This document shows positions 62,465 through 64,000 of a stretch of DNA of 64,000 nucleotides, one piece after another. Position numbers and translations under genes: made by a program. The notes below the pieces were generated by a model. That model saw only the letters and a list, made by a program, of their open reading frames with translations. It was not told where the DNA came from and made no database searches. The DNA lies in the NCBI GenBank assembly GCA_013396995.1, contig VWZP01005240.1, forward strand, positions 2,316,739-2,380,738, given 5' to 3'. The stretch comes from Dicaeum eximium. Its lineage: Eukaryota > Chordata > Aves > Passeriformes > Dicaeidae. How positions within the stretch are numbered: position 1 is the stretch's first letter; each line of letters opens with the position of its first letter.

Positions 62465-63917
62465 ACTAAATTCACTCCTAGAAAGTATCAGGCAATCAGG
62501 AAAAAATTTGATTCTCTAATCCTTGAAATGAACCATTTCATTCCATGAAAGGAAAGAAAAAAAATCTTGAAATCAGAGAAGTGTAACAAACACCCTAAAA
62601 ATGAGATATGATCACATAAAATGCAATTAGGAAAAAAAAAAAAAGGAAAATTTGGAAAAGGAGTGAATACAATGAAATGAATTTGAATGACATGAGGTGC
62701 ACTGAAAAATACTGAAACTTGTGAAAACTATACACACATAAATCTCAAAACCAAGGAATAAAATGAAATTAAGAGACAGGAGAACAAACTGATAAAATAA
62801 AAGGCCAAACATAAAAATTTGAAACACAATGAAAATAATAAAATGGAATGAGATAACATTAAGTGCATGGAAGTGGACCAAACCTTGCCAAATTGATCCT
62901 CACAGAAATTGCAAGATTCATTTCCCTTCATGAAATGAAGAATTTCCTTTCATGAAAGGAAATAAAATTTTAAAATCAGAGAAGAAAGTGTAACAAGCAC
63001 TCTGGAAAGGAGATATAATAAAAGTAAATTCACACAGAAAAACACTGAAAATTAGGAAATAGAGTGACTATAAGCTAATGGATTCAGATGAAATGAGGTG
63101 CAGTGAAAAGGACCAAATCTTGCCAAAATTATACTTGCTGAAATCCCCCAAAAAGAGAACAAAGTCAAACAAAGACACAGCCGAAGCATTTGATGAGATG
63201 AATAGCTTAAAAAAAAGGGGGGAAATTCTGCTTTGAAGTGAAAACAAAAAAATGGTATGGGACGACATGAAGTGCAGGAAAATGAACAAAAACCTCACCA
63301 AACAGCTTCTCATTGAAATCACAAGACTTCCTTTCCCGTCATGAAATGAAGATTTTGCTTTCATGAAAGGAAATGAAGTTTTGAAATCAGAGAAGAAAGT
63401 GTAACAAACACTGTAAAGGAGATATGATAAAATCAAATGCAAGTGGAAAAATCCAAAAAATGAGAAATGGAATGACTACAACCGAAAGGATTGGGACGAA
63501 ATGAGGAGCATTGAAAAGGACCAGATCTTGCTAAAATTGTACAAACTGAACTCTGGAAACAGGTAAACGAAGCAAAACAAAGAGGCAAGCAAAAAGATTG
63601 GTGAAGTGAAATGCTTAAAAAAAAAATAAAATCCTGTTCAAAGTGAAAGCAAGAAAATGGCATGGGATGACATGAAGTGCAGGAAAATGGACCAACCCTT
63701 GTTGAATTGATCCTCATTGAAATTACAAGATTTCACTTCCTTTCGTGAAATGAAAAATTTAATCTCATGAAAGGAACTGAAATCTTGATATCAGAGAACA
63801 AAGATAAACAAACTGTAAGAGCGTCCTTACAATGAAATTAAATTCCATGGAAAGAAATAAAACAAAATTCAGAAATGAAGGGATTGTAATCACGTGTAAT
63901 TAGATGACATGAAGTGC
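62465..63917. repeat. tandem array, ~407-bp unit made of two alternating monomers
   Basis: About 3.5 copies of an A-rich unit. Two related landmarks alternate. Type A (ATGAAATGAGGTGCA) lies at 62687, 63088, 63496 and 63904. Type B (ATGACATGAAGTGCA) lies at 62853, 63262 and 63667. A-to-B spacing is 166-174 bases and B-to-A spacing 234-237 bases, so the period is 401-409 bases. A second landmark, CATGAAAGGAA, recurs at 62544, 62951, 63362 and 63766 (407, 411, 404). A and B halves both continue into AAAATGGACCAA..CTTGCCAAATT-like sequence, so they share ancestry. Copies differ by substitutions and small indels. Minus-strand frames of 67-124 codons across it, rich in Phe/Ser/His/Cys, are translations of the repeat. 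Confidence 0.9.
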
Positions 63918-64000
63918 TCCTCTTCTGCACAGCTTTTGTAGTTTCAGTGTCCCTGGAGGTCTAGGGTTTGTGGTTTTCCAGTCTCATAATCTGAAGGTCG
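63918..64000. other. sequence beyond the abrupt end of the array
   Basis: Similarity to the array stops after GACATGAAGTGC at 63917. What follows (CTTCTGCACAGC, GTCCCTGGAGGTC) is unrelated and less A-rich. The window ends before its nature is clear. Confidence 0.6.

Noticed and set aside
62627..63717. Minus-strand frames of 67-124 codons rich in Phe, Ser, His and Cys
   Set aside because: They translate the A-rich tandem array, their composition follows the repeat, and they are not conserved in register from copy to copy.
1..64000. CRISPR arrays, bacterial operons, tRNA, rRNA or known microRNA genes
   Set aside because: I searched by eye for regular short repeat-spacer patterns, tRNA-like boxes and a few familiar vertebrate microRNA seeds and found none. 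The sequence is vertebrate-like throughout.

Overview
This window is AT-rich vertebrate non-coding DNA, most likely from a bird and probably a songbird. The recognisable interspersed repeats are almost all CR1 LINE fragments. Several end in the ATTCTRTG-type 3' tail typical of avian CR1. There is also one LTR of a family I know from passerine genomes, and one or two very old MIR-type SINE relics. I see no Alu, L1 or B-type SINEs, no CpG island, no tRNA or rRNA gene, and no open reading frame that reads like a conserved protein. Every reading frame longer than about 95 codons either lies inside a repeat or has no recognisable domain. The species call is inference from repeat content.

Layout. 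1-10.4 kb is unique AT-rich sequence with a possible MIR scrap near the left end, an (ATCC)n microsatellite at 4.5 kb and a purine-rich tract at 9 kb. 10.4-16.1 kb holds an old CR1 fragment, a candidate spliced exon at 13.7 kb and a solitary LTR at 15.4-16.1 kb. 16.1-23.5 kb is mostly unique, with a 33-bp duplication at 17.4 kb, a candidate coding-like exon at 20.7 kb and a possible conserved regulatory block at 21.2-21.6 kb. 23.5-32.5 kb is the densest repeat stretch: CR1 fragments at 23.6, 24.3, 25.7-26.4, 29.2 and 32.2 kb, a (TG)n repeat at 27.7 kb and a MIR relic at 28.2 kb. A longer antisense CR1 with an internal deletion sits at 36.9-37.7 kb. 38-50 kb is mostly unique and holds several enhancer-like blocks. 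An ancient CR1/L3-like relic lies at 50.5-51.1 kb, and further CR1 3' ends lie at 58.1 and 61.0 kb. 62.5-63.9 kb is a tandem array whose 407-bp period is built from two alternating, diverged monomers.

How it might work together. The better exon candidates (13738-13823, 20680-20746, 46129-46166, 55852-55897, 61220-61371) and an AG|GT recursive-splice-like site at 55600 all lie on the + strand. This would fit a long intron of a plus-strand gene or a long non-coding RNA. However, I searched the + strand much more thoroughly than the - strand, and splice-like pseudoexons arise by chance at about this density, so the whole group is a hypothesis for RNA data to test. The most distinctive structure is the higher-order tandem repeat at the right end. 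I found no evidence for a new protein system.
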